IMG/VR virus record: IMGVR_UViG_3300043313_001360
Coordinates: 1-32,186 of that record
DNA length: 32,186 nucleotides
Direction: 5' to 3' (one strand)
Origin: a virus
Below, in pieces: positions 1-7,136 of this stretch. The position numbers and the translations under genes are program-made. The notes under the pieces are model-generated. The model ran no database searches, had not been told where the DNA came from, and saw only the letters and a program-made list of their open reading frames with translations. Numbering within the stretch: the stretch's first letter is position 1; every line of letters begins with the position of its first letter.

Positions 1-730
1 AGAAGTACTTGAACATCAGCCAGTCGTAGCGGACGTCCTTACATAGGTATCGAGCGGCGTCCTCCATGCCATAGGTGTGGACCCCGGCCTTGCCCAACTC
101 GGGGTACTGCTGCGGCGTGAGGTGCAACCACTTCCACACCAGTGGCTTGAGCTTGTAGTTGATCTCATCCTCGTTGAGGATGTGCCGGAGGATGATCGTG
201 TCGTGGTACGGGCCCGGCGGCAGCTTGCCCTTGTAGTACTTGGCGATCGTCTGGAGATCGAACTTCACGTTGTGCCCGAGCTTGCCCAGGTCGCTGAACA
301 TCAGCGGCTCCAGGGCGTCCATCACCTCCCGTGCACCGAGCGTGCGAGGCGGCGGTGCGTACACGGCCTCCCGTGCCACCTCGACCTTGCGGGTGGAGAT
401 CTTGCGCTGGAGCGGTGGCAGGTCGCGAGTCGTCGGCGTGTAGCTCAGCGGGTGGCCGAGGCCGTAGACCTCGACGGCGGGGACCTTCTCCTTGTGGGCC
501 TTGGAGATGGTCACGCCGTTGGTGATCTCCAGGGGGATCAGGTACACCTGGCCGGGCCCGCCGAGGCCGATCCACGACAGCCGGTTGGTGCGTGGGTTGG
601 GAGCCTCGTTGGCTGCTGCCTGCTCGGTCTCGATGGTCTCGACGTCGAAGCAGAACATGTCGCCGCGAAGTAGATTCTCGACGGCGGCGTGGACCTCTCT
701 CAGGTCAGTGATGACGTGGGGAAGTCGCAG
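1..730 (-). CDS. polA: Family A DNA polymerase, N-terminal 3'-5' exonuclease domain (partial, runs off the left edge)
   Basis: The minus-strand reading frame from about 730 to 1 encodes the proofreading exonuclease domain of a PolA-type replicative polymerase. Exo I is seen as FDVETIE, Exo II as LGHNVKFDL and Exo III as ARYLCKDVRYDW (Y-x3-D), in the expected order and spacing. The polymerase palm lies beyond the window. The start is unresolved: the frame is open from a TGA near 788, but it has no ATG, GTG or TTG before the ATG at 658. That ATG would remove residues (ITDLREVHAAVENLLRG) that match the first helix of this domain, so a CTG (730), ATC (712) or other rare start is likely. An 11-bp inverted repeat at 728-760 lies just upstream. 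It follows the ssDNA-binding protein gene, as expected for a phage replication operon. Confidence 0.85.
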   Translation of the reverse strand, partial: MRLPHVITDLREVHAAVENLLRGDMFCFDVETIETEQAAANEAPNPRTNRLSWIGLGGPGQVYLIPLEITNGVTISKAHKEKVPAVEVYGLGHPLSYTPTTRDLPPLQRKISTRKVEVAREAVYAPPPRTLGAREVMDALEPLMFSDLGKLGHNVKFDLQTIAKYYKGKLPPGPYHDTIILRHILNEDEINYKLKPLVWKWLHLTPQQYPELGKAGVHTYGMEDAARYLCKDVRYDWLMFKYF

Positions 731-760
731 GGGGAGCCGAGCGTGGACCGGCTCCCCCTG
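728..760. repeat. 11-bp inverted repeat between ssDNA-binding protein and polymerase genes
   Basis: CAGGGGGAGCC at 728-738 is a perfect inverted repeat of GGCTCCCCCTG at 750-760, with an 11-nt loop. It sits in the short gap between the stop of the upstream gene (777) and the polymerase exonuclease domain. It has no T-run, so it may be a processing or attenuation hairpin, or a structure at the polymerase ribosome entry site. Confidence 0.6.
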
Positions 761-776
761 GCCTCCCCCGACTTGA

Positions 777-1532
777 TCAGACGTCGGTCAACTCCTGGGC
801 CAGTTCCCGCAGCTTGCGGGGAGGCTCGATCTGGATGACGTCAGGGGTGTAGCGCTCCAGCCGATCGAACTCGGACTGGTCGGGCACCGGCACGTCGTAG
901 TCCTCCTCCAGCGAGGCGGCTCGCACGGGGACCACATTGTACTGCGTGCTGGTCTTCTGCCCCGTCTTGCTGACGAGGTAGTACAGCTTGGACAGCGGCG
1001 CGACCTTGGGGTCGTTGCTGTAGCCCTTCAACACGTTGAAGACCCGCACGCCGACGTCCCAGGAGCGCAGGAGCACCTGGCCGTCGTCACCGATGACGGC
1101 GATGTTGAAGCTGTTGACGGCCTGGGCCTTGTCACCGACCTCGCACAGCGGGCAGGGCTGCGGCGGGTCGAGGCTCAGGGGGCAGGTGTAGGCCCGTGTC
1201 GTCTTCTGCCCACCGTCGTTGACACTGTCGATCCAGTGACGGCGGTAGCTGACGTACGGGGCGTCTTCGAGGAAGCGGATGGCCTGCATCTTCTCCTCGG
1301 GGCGGAAGGACTTGGCGAACGAGGACGTGGCCTCGTTCTGTCGCTGGCCCTCGGTCCAGCCACCACGGAGCTTCGGGCCTCCGTTGTTGGCGGTGCTCTT
1401 CATCGCCGGGGCCGTGGGCTCCTCTTCCTCACGCTCGTCCTCCTCATCGCTCGCTTGGACGGGAGCGACCTTCTTGGACGGGGTGGCTGTGGTGGCTGGC
1501 CGCTTGCGGGCCAGCTTCTTGGTGGGCGGCAT
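777..1532 (-). CDS. Putative ssDNA-binding protein (gp32-like, zinc motif)
   Basis: A 251-residue protein. It opens with a low-complexity basic then acidic tail (MPPTKKLARKRP..., DEEDEREEEE). The core, from about residue 70, contains FLEDAPYVSYRRHWID, then TCPLSLDPPQPCPLC (a Cys cluster likely to bind zinc), then NSFNIAVIGDDGQVLLRSWDVGVRVFNVLKG. This layout matches the ssDNA-binding proteins common in actinophages and thought to be analogous to T4 gp32. It should coat ssDNA at the replication fork. It lies directly upstream of the DNA polymerase on the same strand, which supports the role. The assignment rests on motif layout and context rather than an alignment. Confidence 0.7.
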   Translation of the reverse strand: MPPTKKLARKRPATTATPSKKVAPVQASDEEDEREEEEPTAPAMKSTANNGGPKLRGGWTEGQRQNEATSSFAKSFRPEEKMQAIRFLEDAPYVSYRRHWIDSVNDGGQKTTRAYTCPLSLDPPQPCPLCEVGDKAQAVNSFNIAVIGDDGQVLLRSWDVGVRVFNVLKGYSNDPKVAPLSKLYYLVSKTGQKTSTQYNVVPVRAASLEEDYDVPVPDQSEFDRLERYTPDVIQIEPPRKLRELAQELTDV

Positions 1533-1562
1533 GTGGTGTGTTCCGTTCTGCGTGTGGTGTGA

Positions 1563-2024
1563 TCACCCGACCAGTTCGTTGAACAGGCGGGCTACGTCTC
1601 TTGCGAAGGCCGGTGTGGGTGGGTTCCTCTCGCCCTTGCGGTTCGGGAGGATCACCCGATGCTTCTTCGCGACGCGGAGAATACCCTCGATCTGCTCGCG
1701 GGTCCACAGCCGCTTGCCCTTGTCGCTACGCCCTCCAGCGACGGGTGCCTTGGTGCGCGGCGAACGGTAGCCGCTGTTGGGGAGCAGGCCCTGCGACTCC
1801 CACAGACGCACGGCCTGAACGCTGTAGCCCAGGGCCTGGGCCAGCGCTCCGATGTAGAAGAACTCGCGCTTGACGCCCCCCACGATGTAGGTCGCCGGGT
1901 GAGCGTCCCATACCGGGGTATCGTCCGGCCCTTCTGGTTCGGGGTCCCGGTTCACCGGCTTGCGGCGTCCCGGGTAGGGCTGCTCCAGATCTTCGAAGCC
2001 CCGAAGGGCGGGGTCACCTGCCAT
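1563..2024 (-). CDS. MerR-like helix-turn-helix DNA-binding protein
   Basis: A 153-residue protein. The centre (about residues 55-120) reads FYIGALAQALGYSVQAVRLWESQGLLPNSGYRSPRT...KRLWTREQIEGILRVAKKH, the MerR-type winged HTH pattern: HTH, the 'R-x-W/Y-E-x-x-G-L-L' recognition stretch, then a wing leading into a final helix. No C-terminal effector domain is visible, so it is a minimal excisionase- or regulator-type HTH. The start (ATG at 2024) overlaps the end of the zinc-finger gene (2014) by 11 nt. The ORF itself contains one copy of the dispersed ATA-N6-TAT dyad (1910-1921). It could be the binder of that or another phage operator, but nothing here proves it. Confidence 0.7.
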   Translation of the reverse strand: MAGDPALRGFEDLEQPYPGRRKPVNRDPEPEGPDDTPVWDAHPATYIVGGVKREFFYIGALAQALGYSVQAVRLWESQGLLPNSGYRSPRTKAPVAGGRSDKGKRLWTREQIEGILRVAKKHRVILPNRKGERNPPTPAFARDVARLFNELVG

Positions 2025-2379
2025 GTCCTTGCACCTCGTTCAACATCTCCTCGGTTGCACGTCGCCAGCGAAGCAGAGGTGTCAGGGCAGCGACTGGAGC
2101 GGTCCCCCGGGGGAACATCTGACTGACCACCGCGTCGAAGATCTCGTCCACTGTGAGGTCGATCCTAGGTGGACGAGGGGCCGAGTGGTTGCTAGGAGCA
2201 GCACGAGGCTTGCGCTGGGACTTCTTCCCCTTGTACCCGTGGCGGATGCTGCGATGGACCCCCATCCCCGCCGCCATGAAGCGCTGGCCGCACTCGGGGC
2301 ACGGCACCTTGCCGTCGTCGGGGGCCAGCGCCGGGACCGGCGCTGCGATGGGGAAGGCGTCGAAGCGCTCCTCGCTCAT
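2014..2379 (-). CDS. Small C2H2 zinc-finger protein
   Basis: A 121-residue protein with a single classical finger near residue 27: CPECGQRFMAAGMGVHRSIRH (C-x2-C-x12-H-x4-H), followed by a basic stretch (GYKGKKSQRKPRAA) and a helical C-terminal part. Single C2H2 fingers of this kind occur in many actinophage and actinobacterial DNA-associated proteins. The target is unknown. The ATG overlaps the stop of the upstream gene (2376) as ATGA, so the two are probably translationally coupled. Confidence 0.65.
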   Translation of the reverse strand: MSEERFDAFPIAAPVPALAPDDGKVPCPECGQRFMAAGMGVHRSIRHGYKGKKSQRKPRAAPSNHSAPRPPRIDLTVDEIFDAVVSQMFPRGTAPVAALTPLLRWRRATEEMLNEVQGHGR

Positions 2380-2693
2380 CTCGCGGCCTTCCGAGTCCGC
2401 CGACCCTCACGCAGCTTCTGCTCCAGGAGCATGCGTCGGAACTCACTGCGGGTGGGTCGCTCTCCCCGGCCGTACTTGTAGCCGTCGGGATAGAAGTAGT
2501 GACGGGCGATGATCTGACCGCTGCCACCGATGGTGTCCCGACGCTCGGTGCCGCACCGCTCGCACCGCAGCACGAGGGGGTCACCGAACGTCGGGATCCA
2601 GTCGGAGTTGTCGTAGTCGAACCAGGCGTGTCCGATGGTGTTGCACCGGACGTACTGGGAGCGGTCGTATTGAGCCGTGGTCAGGTCTGACAC
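2376..2693 (-). CDS. Zinc-ribbon-like phage protein of unknown function
   Basis: A 105-residue protein. Metal-ligand-like residues are seen in CNTIGHAWFDYDN... and LRCERCGTERRD (C-x4-H... C-x2-C), then a very basic C-terminus (RSEFRRMLLEQKLREGRRTRKAAR). I recognise the pattern as common in actinophage early regions but know no function. It starts at a GTG (2693). TAGGTT (2705-2700), a -10-like box, ends 6 nt before it, suggesting a leaderless transcript. A 6-bp dyad (2708-2713/2723-2728) lies just upstream. Confidence 0.65.
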   Translation of the reverse strand: MSDLTTAQYDRSQYVRCNTIGHAWFDYDNSDWIPTFGDPLVLRCERCGTERRDTIGGSGQIIARHYFYPDGYKYGRGERPTRSEFRRMLLEQKLREGRRTRKAAR

Positions 2694-2728
2694 ACGACGA
2701 ACCTACCGGACTTGTTGCTAGTAAGTCC
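2694..2728 (-). promoter_or_regulatory. Candidate leaderless promoter with upstream dyad
   Basis: On the minus strand TAGGTT (2705-2700) is followed by 6 nt and the GTG start at 2693. Immediately upstream, GGACTT/AAGTCC (2708-2713/2723-2728, 9-nt spacer) forms a dyad that could be an operator or the terminator of the preceding RHH gene. Confidence 0.4.
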
Positions 2729-2734
2729 AACCGA

Positions 2735-2971
2735 TCAGACGACGGCGATGTCCTGCTCCTCCCACTTGGGGAGGGAGGCGGCGATCATCTTCTCGACGAG
2801 GAACGTCTTGCTGACGCTCCGACGCTCGGCCTCGACGTCGAGCCGGTCGATCAGATCCTGGGGCAGGCGCACCTGGATCTGGCCTCGGTCGCTGCCGTTG
2901 GCGGATGCGATGACGGGGGCTGCCTTCTTGGCGGCTCGCTTGGTGGGCTTGGTGGGGGTGGCCGTGGCCAT
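2735..2971 (-). CDS. Ribbon-helix-helix (CopG/Arc-like) DNA-binding protein
   Basis: A 78-residue protein. A basic, Ala/Lys-rich flexible tail (TPTKPTKRAAKKAAPV) is followed by QIQVRLPQDLIDRLDVEAERRSVSKTFLVEKMIAASL. This is the RHH pattern: one beta strand that enters the major groove as a dimer, then two helices. Such proteins act as small repressors or as plasmid/phage partition CBPs. It lies 5 nt after the stop of the upstream gene (2977), in one operon. It is a candidate binder for one of the dyads in this window, which is inference only. Confidence 0.75.
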   Translation of the reverse strand: MATATPTKPTKRAAKKAAPVIASANGSDRGQIQVRLPQDLIDRLDVEAERRSVSKTFLVEKMIAASLPKWEEQDIAVV

Positions 2972-2976
2972 GGTGG

Positions 2977-3474
2977 TTACTCCTCGATGAGGTGGAAGGC
3001 GTACGTCGGATCGTTCTCGTCGTACAGGGCTTGGAGGTCGTCGTCTGGAATGGTGCCCTCGAAGTTCGCTGCCAGGATGGCGTCCTCGTTGATCACCGTG
3101 ACCGTGCTGGTGCAGGAGGCGAGCAGCTTGCGCTTGGCGAGGTACGCCATCGTGCGCTCCTCGTTGAGGTTCATGCTGCCCTTGCGGGTCTGTCGCTGGA
3201 TGCCGACGATGGTGACCTTCTTGGCCTTGCCAGCCTTGTAGGTCACGAACTCCACCGGGGTCTCCAGCAGCAGCTTGCGATGTTCTCCTTCATCACCGTC
3301 GGGCATGCCGACAGCGGCAAGTACCTCCATGAGCGTGCCTTTGAGGTCGTTCTCATGGTAGGCAGACCGCTCGCGCATGGAGCGGTTCAGCAGATACTCC
3401 TGCACGGGTTGCGTGATGTCAGGCGCAGGCACCCGCTTGCGCCGTCGCACGGTCCGTGCAGGAGTATCAGCCAT
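2977..3474 (-). CDS. Phage protein of unknown function
   Basis: A 165-residue soluble protein I do not recognise. A basic N-terminus (TVRRRKRVPAPDI) precedes a mixed alpha/beta body with LLETPVEFVTYKAGKAKKVTIVGIQRQTRKGSMNLNEERTMAYLAKRKLL. The start is ATG at 3474. TACACT (3487-3482) lies 7 nt before it, with TTGCCC about 18 nt further upstream, so a leaderless promoter is likely. The first 27 codons contain a perfect 15-bp inverted repeat (3393-3407/3454-3468). Confidence 0.7.
   Translation of the reverse strand: MADTPARTVRRRKRVPAPDITQPVQEYLLNRSMRERSAYHENDLKGTLMEVLAAVGMPDGDEGEHRKLLLETPVEFVTYKAGKAKKVTIVGIQRQTRKGSMNLNEERTMAYLAKRKLLASCTSTVTVINEDAILAANFEGTIPDDDLQALYDENDPTYAFHLIEE
3393..3468. repeat. 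Perfect 15-bp inverted repeat inside the start of a gene
   Basis: GATACTCCTGCACGG (3393-3407) is the exact reverse complement of 3454-3468, with a 46-nt spacer. Both arms are coding (residues DTPAR and PVQEYL of the 2977-3474 product) and use codons that are otherwise uncommon here (GAT, ACT, CCT, TAT), so the structure rather than the protein appears to be selected. It would form a strong mRNA stem just after the start codon, or a two-site operator. Confidence 0.75.
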
Positions 3475-3505
3475 GGGTGTGAGTGTAGCGGGCTGGGGAC
3501 AGGTG
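3475..3505 (-). promoter_or_regulatory. Candidate leaderless promoter for the 2977-3474 gene
   Basis: On the minus strand TTGCCC, an 18-nt spacer and TACACT (3487-3482) are followed by 7 nt and the ATG at 3474. The same TACACT box precedes the ATG at 12417. Confidence 0.45.
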
Positions 3506-3512
3506 GGGCAAC

Positions 3513-3914
3513 CTACTGGGCCCGGCCGAGCCCCGCCCGCTTCAACACCGCCGCCGACACGCCCTCGGTGCGCCAGTCGGCGTACGTCAGGCCGTTGCGC
3601 TCGGAGTAGGACCCGGCGACCTTGATGAACGCCTCCTCCAACTGCTCCATGTCCTGCTCGGACGTGGTGGACTCGCGCTCCTGCGCTGCACGCAGGGCGG
3701 GGCGCAGCTTCAACCGATCGACCGGGTCTGTGGTCGCATCGATCTCGGCCTGGATGTCCGCAGCGCTCTTGGGCGCACGGCCCCGTGAACGCTTCGCTTG
3801 ATTGCCGAGTGCCGCCATGTACTCACGTACGGCGCGGCCCTCGGTCCGGCCCTGTGCCAGAGCGGCCAGGTGCTCGGGGGTGGGTGGGGCTTTGGGCCCT
3901 CGCTTGTTTGCCAT
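3513..3914 (-). CDS. Conserved actinobacterial/phage protein of unknown function
   Basis: A 133-residue, charged, mostly helical protein: MANKRGPKAPPTPEHLAALAQGR..., an acidic middle, and a C-terminus GSYSERNGLTYADWRTEGVSAAVLKRAGL. The 'SER-G-x-x-YADWR-x-GV-AAVLKRAG' ending is familiar from uncharacterised actinobacterial proteins. No catalytic motif is visible. The ATG at 3914 is preferred over a GTG at 3932 because TATTGT (3926-3921) sits exactly 6 nt before it, giving a leaderless start like those of neighbouring genes. Confidence 0.65.
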   Translation of the reverse strand: MANKRGPKAPPTPEHLAALAQGRTEGRAVREYMAALGNQAKRSRGRAPKSAADIQAEIDATTDPVDRLKLRPALRAAQERESTTSEQDMEQLEEAFIKVAGSYSERNGLTYADWRTEGVSAAVLKRAGLGRAQ

Positions 3915-3926
3915 GCCCCCACAATA
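3915..3926 (-). promoter_or_regulatory. Candidate leaderless -10 box for the 3513-3914 gene
   Basis: TATTGT on the minus strand (3926-3921) is followed by 6 nt and the ATG at 3914. ATACCCCACTCG on the plus strand (3924-3935) resembles half of the dispersed ATA-N6-TAT dyad. Confidence 0.4.
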
Positions 3927-3948
3927 CCCCACTCGGGAGCATTAGCAA

Positions 3949-5499
3949 CTAAGGAGAGTCGAGAAATTCTCGCAATGACTCCAGGTCCAGGCGCAGGCCC
4001 CCGGACTTCTGGTCGAACTCCCCGTCCAGGAATGCTCGGGCCACCTTGGCCTTCTGCTGGAGGAGCCGGTACATGCGGGCCTCGATCGTGCCGTGGCCGT
4101 ACAGGTACATGACGTTGATCTGCTCGAACTCGCTGTTGGTGCGGTCGATGCGAGCGATCCGTTGGGCCAGGGCACCACCGCTCCAGGGCAGGTCGTAGTT
4201 GATGATGTGGCTGCCCGACGGCAGGTCCACACCGTAAGCCCCGGCGTCGCTGGACAGGAACACCCGGCACGTGGGGTCGGTGTTGAACCGGACGATGGCC
4301 CGGTCCCGCTGCATGCCGGTGACCTCGCCGGTGATCAGAGCGTGGCCCGCCTTGATGCGCCGGGCGATCATGGCCAGCATCGGCTTGAAGTACGAGAAGA
4401 TGACCACCTTGTGGCGGGGATCCTCGCTCAGGATCTCCTCGACCATCTCGATCAGCGCGGCCAGCTTGGTGGTCTCGGCTGGGAAGCCGTCGAGCAGGCC
4501 CTGGGCGGCGAGAAGACTGGCGTACTCGGAACCACGGCGGGATAGCGGGGTATCGAACTGCTCGGCGCTGAGCCGTAGCAGGTGGGGATGGGCGCTCAGC
4601 ATCCGCATTGCCAGCAGCCGGGACATCACCTGGCCCATCATGCTGATGCCCTCATCGGCCGGGCCCTGCCCGTAGTGCTTCATGATGTCGAAGCTGCTGC
4701 CCGCGCCGAAGCCCATGGACATGGCATTGTCGATGGCGTCGCTCAGGTCGGCCCGGATGTGGTCGTGGAGCTTCATCACCGCCGGGTCCAAGACGATGGG
4801 CACCTCCATCTCGATGCGCTCGGGCAGGTACTCGGAGATGTCCTCTCGGCTGCGCCGGAACATCGCCGTCTCCATGCGCTTGGCCAGCACGGGGAGGTTC
4901 TTGTAACTGCGAGGGTTGCCCCAGTGGTCACGGGTGATGAAGGCCCGGTCGAACTTGGGGAACGGGCCCAGCACCTCGGGGTCGACGAACTGCATGATGC
5001 TGAACAGTTCCTCGGGCCGGTTCTCCACCGGCTGGCCGGACAGGGCCAGGCGCACGTCGGTGTGCTTGGCCATCACCTTGGCCCGCTTGGACGTCTTGGT
5101 GCCCATCCCCTTGATGGCTGTGGCTTCGTCCAGGATGACGAAGTCGATCGGCAGGTACCGCTTGATCAGATCCCAGTCGTTGACCAGGCACTGGTAGTGC
5201 AGGATCGTGTAGTGGAAGTTGTCAGCCCGGCGGATCGCCTGCTGGCGTTGCAGCTTGCTTCCGTCGACCACCTGCACGCTTGCTCGGGGATCCCACTTGT
5301 TGATCTCCCTCACCCACTGCCACTTGATCGACTTGAGAGCGAACACCACGCCGTGGTCGACCGCCCGCGCTCGCCGGAGCCTCCGGACCCCTGAGATCGC
5401 CGTCGCCGTCTTGCCCGATCCCATCACCATCGCCAGCAGCAGGTTCTGTCGCTCGACGATCCGATCGACGGCTTCCACCTGGTAGGGGCGTAGTTCCAC
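3949..5499 (-). CDS. SNF2/SF2-type DNA helicase (translocase)
   Basis: A 516-residue superfamily 2 ATPase. Motifs in order: ELRPYQVEAV at the N-terminus (Q-like), Walker A MGSGKT (about residue 27), Walker B DEATAIKG, motif III SGQPVENRPEELFSIMQF, then the second RecA domain with HKVVIFSYFKPML, motif V SSDAGAYGVDLPSG and motif VI QRIARIDR. This is the SNF2-like layout of many phage helicases that remodel forks or strip proteins. It is expected to use ATP to translocate on duplex DNA. It begins at GTG 5499, preceded by AAGGAG at a good distance. Its first 278 nt overlap the methyltransferase ORF in another frame. Confidence 0.85.
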   Translation of the reverse strand: MELRPYQVEAVDRIVERQNLLLAMVMGSGKTATAISGVRRLRRARAVDHGVVFALKSIKWQWVREINKWDPRASVQVVDGSKLQRQQAIRRADNFHYTILHYQCLVNDWDLIKRYLPIDFVILDEATAIKGMGTKTSKRAKVMAKHTDVRLALSGQPVENRPEELFSIMQFVDPEVLGPFPKFDRAFITRDHWGNPRSYKNLPVLAKRMETAMFRRSREDISEYLPERIEMEVPIVLDPAVMKLHDHIRADLSDAIDNAMSMGFGAGSSFDIMKHYGQGPADEGISMMGQVMSRLLAMRMLSAHPHLLRLSAEQFDTPLSRRGSEYASLLAAQGLLDGFPAETTKLAALIEMVEEILSEDPRHKVVIFSYFKPMLAMIARRIKAGHALITGEVTGMQRDRAIVRFNTDPTCRVFLSSDAGAYGVDLPSGSHIINYDLPWSGGALAQRIARIDRTNSEFEQINVMYLYGHGTIEARMYRLLQQKAKVARAFLDGEFDQKSGGLRLDLESLREFLDSP

Positions 5500-6358
5500 G
5501 GCGCACCAGTCTCCTTCGAATGGGGCTCAAGTACAGCACCTCAGCCTTGCGCCGGTTGTTGTCCTTCCCCGCGTAACCGTTGGGTGCACGCCACTCGACG
5601 AGGGTCCAGCCATCCGCGTGGAGTTCGGGGTACTCGTCGGCATAGCCCGCTATCACCGTCCGCACGTGAGAGGGCTGGGCGAGGGCCCAGGCGGTGATCT
5701 GCACGTTGAGCGGAGCGTCCTCGGCGTAGAGGCCCTTCTGCCTGGCCGTGTCGACGTAGGGCGGGTCCATGAACACACCGACGCTCTTGTCGAAGCGGTT
5801 GATGATGGCCGGGGTGACGGCCCGTCGCCATGGGTCCTTCCAGTCACCAGCCAGGAGGATGACGTTGCCCAGGCGCTCGGCGGCAGCGGTGATCTTGGCG
5901 TCGGTCATGCCGGTGGCCCACGCACCCTTCAACGAACGGTCGATGTGTGGCCGCTGACGGGCCAAGCGGTGGCCGTAGCCACTCCCGAGCCACGAGGAGA
6001 TCCCCTCCCACCACCACGCCGCCAGCATGGTGTTGTGCCACTCAGGGTCGGCCCGCAGCTTGTCGTTGAGCACGTCCCGCTGTTCGAGCAGGGCGGCGTG
6101 CTTGGCGTACACGTCGATCTCCGACACGGCACCCGAGAGGTACTGCTCCATCGATCGCCAGTCGTGTTGGAGGGTGCGGAAGAAGTTGACGATCAGCCCA
6201 TCAAGATCGACGGCGATCTCCGTGCGGGCAGGAGTGGGGCGTGCGAACAGCACGGCCAGCGATCCTGCGAACGGCTCGATGTAGATCTCGGGGTCACCCA
6301 GGTGTGCCCACACCTGGGGAGCAACCTTGGACTTGCCCCCGAAGTAGGGGAACAGCAC
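5222..6358 (-). CDS. D12-class adenine-N6 DNA methyltransferase (Dam-like) with overlapping C-terminal extension
   Basis: A 378-residue ORF. Residues 1 to about 285 form a D12-class methyltransferase: LFPYFGGKSKVAP (motif X / AdoMet region), IYIEPFAGSLAVLFARP (motif I), and VFMDPPYVD (catalytic DPPY). The family-like end is RRKAEVLYLSP. It would transfer methyl from AdoMet to adenine N6, protecting phage DNA or evading restriction. The final ~92 codons (from about IRRRLVRRG) run over the start of the helicase gene in a different frame and read as low-complexity Arg/Gly/Pro, as expected of a frame shadow. So either the gene truly reads through, or the functional stop was lost by a small indel. 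Confidence 0.8.
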   Translation of the reverse strand: MLFPYFGGKSKVAPQVWAHLGDPEIYIEPFAGSLAVLFARPTPARTEIAVDLDGLIVNFFRTLQHDWRSMEQYLSGAVSEIDVYAKHAALLEQRDVLNDKLRADPEWHNTMLAAWWWEGISSWLGSGYGHRLARQRPHIDRSLKGAWATGMTDAKITAAAERLGNVILLAGDWKDPWRRAVTPAIINRFDKSVGVFMDPPYVDTARQKGLYAEDAPLNVQITAWALAQPSHVRTVIAGYADEYPELHADGWTLVEWRAPNGYAGKDNNRRKAEVLYLSPIRRRLVRRGTTPLPGGSRRSDRRATEPAAGDGDGIGQDGDGDLRGPEAPASAGGRPRRGVRSQVDQVAVGEGDQQVGSPSKRAGGRRKQAATPAGDPPG

Positions 6359-6367
6359 GCTGGGATC

Positions 6368-6739
6368 CTAGGGGCGTGGCTTCTTCCTGACCAGACGACG
6401 CCGAGGTGGAGTCGGCGGGGGTGTCGGCTGCGGGAACCAGAACGTCGCCGGACGACCGTCCTTCCCGTCGTGGGTCCGAACCAACTCCCCGGTCGTCCAC
6501 ATGGTGTAGGGCATGCGCCTGATCGTCACCGTCTCGGAGACCGTAGCCAGGCCCATGTCGTGGGCGCGCACTGCGATCTGGTCAGCCGTCGGCCCCGGTG
6601 GGCCTCCGAAGTCGAGCATCGCTTGGTAGACGACCCATGTGCTCTTGCCATACCAGAGGACCAGCCGTTCAGCGTTGAACTCCGACGACAGTGGGTCAGT
6701 CTTGCGGTAGTACACCCACTTCTGCGGCCTCTTGACCAC
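6368..6739 (-). CDS. Phage protein of unknown function
   Basis: A 123-residue protein with no recognised family. The middle (TADQIAVRAHDMGLATVSETVTIRRMPYTMWTTGELVRTHDGKDGRPATFWF) has the helix-helix-beta-hairpin rhythm of a winged helix, but the resemblance is loose. The tail is Pro/Arg/Lys-rich. The GTG at 6739 immediately follows the TAG of the upstream gene (6740), so the two are probably co-translated. Confidence 0.55.
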   Translation of the reverse strand: MVKRPQKWVYYRKTDPLSSEFNAERLVLWYGKSTWVVYQAMLDFGGPPGPTADQIAVRAHDMGLATVSETVTIRRMPYTMWTTGELVRTHDGKDGRPATFWFPQPTPPPTPPRRRLVRKKPRP

Positions 6740-7060
6740 CTAGGGGGTCCACCACATCTTGGCGTTCCCCAGCACGTCCCGGATACGACTAGCCACATCA
6801 TCAGCCGTCGCCAGGGCATCGTTGAGGGCGTCATAGTCGACCATGTCCTCGATGCGCTGCTCGGCAGCGATTCGAAGCACGGCGTTCAGCGTGTCCGGAG
6901 TGGGTGTGTCCCCCTCGATGGCCGAGACGGCCTGAGCGACGAAGCCCGCCGTACCCTCACCGAGCCGACGCCGATGCGGCTCGGACAGGTACTCACAAAC
7001 ACGGAGGATGTATGCCTGGGGCGTCTCGCCCTGACGTGGGGTGGGTGCAGCTTCTGCCAT
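6740..7060 (-). CDS. Small helical phage protein of unknown function
   Basis: A 106-residue, acidic, mostly helical protein (MAEAAPTPRQGETPQAYILRVCEYLSEPHRRRL...), with no motif I recognise. The frame extends to a GTG at 7078, but those extra codons are exactly the 17-bp palindrome 7062-7078. TATCAT (7073-7068) ends 7 nt before the ATG at 7060, so the ATG is the likely start, probably leaderless and controlled through the palindrome. Confidence 0.6.
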   Translation of the reverse strand: MAEAAPTPRQGETPQAYILRVCEYLSEPHRRRLGEGTAGFVAQAVSAIEGDTPTPDTLNAVLRIAAEQRIEDMVDYDALNDALATADDVASRIRDVLGNAKMWWTP

Positions 7061-7061
7061 A

Positions 7062-7078
7062 GTGAGTATGATACTCAC
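7062..7078. promoter_or_regulatory. 17-bp perfect palindrome over the -10 box (operator candidate)
   Basis: GTGAGTATGATACTCAC (7062-7078) is a perfect palindrome about a central G. It contains the -10 hexamer TATCAT of the minus-strand gene and TATGAT on the plus strand. Its 11-bp core AGTATGATACT recurs exactly at 13882-13892, at the Y-RNA array promoter, and with one change at 16374-16384. The repeat of CATAGTGAG at 7058-7066 and 7107-7115 may add to the regulatory site. Confidence 0.6.
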
Positions 7079-7136
7079 CCCTCTACGAGATCTTGTACGA
7101 CAAGCTCATAGTGAGGGTCATCAGCGAGAAATAATT

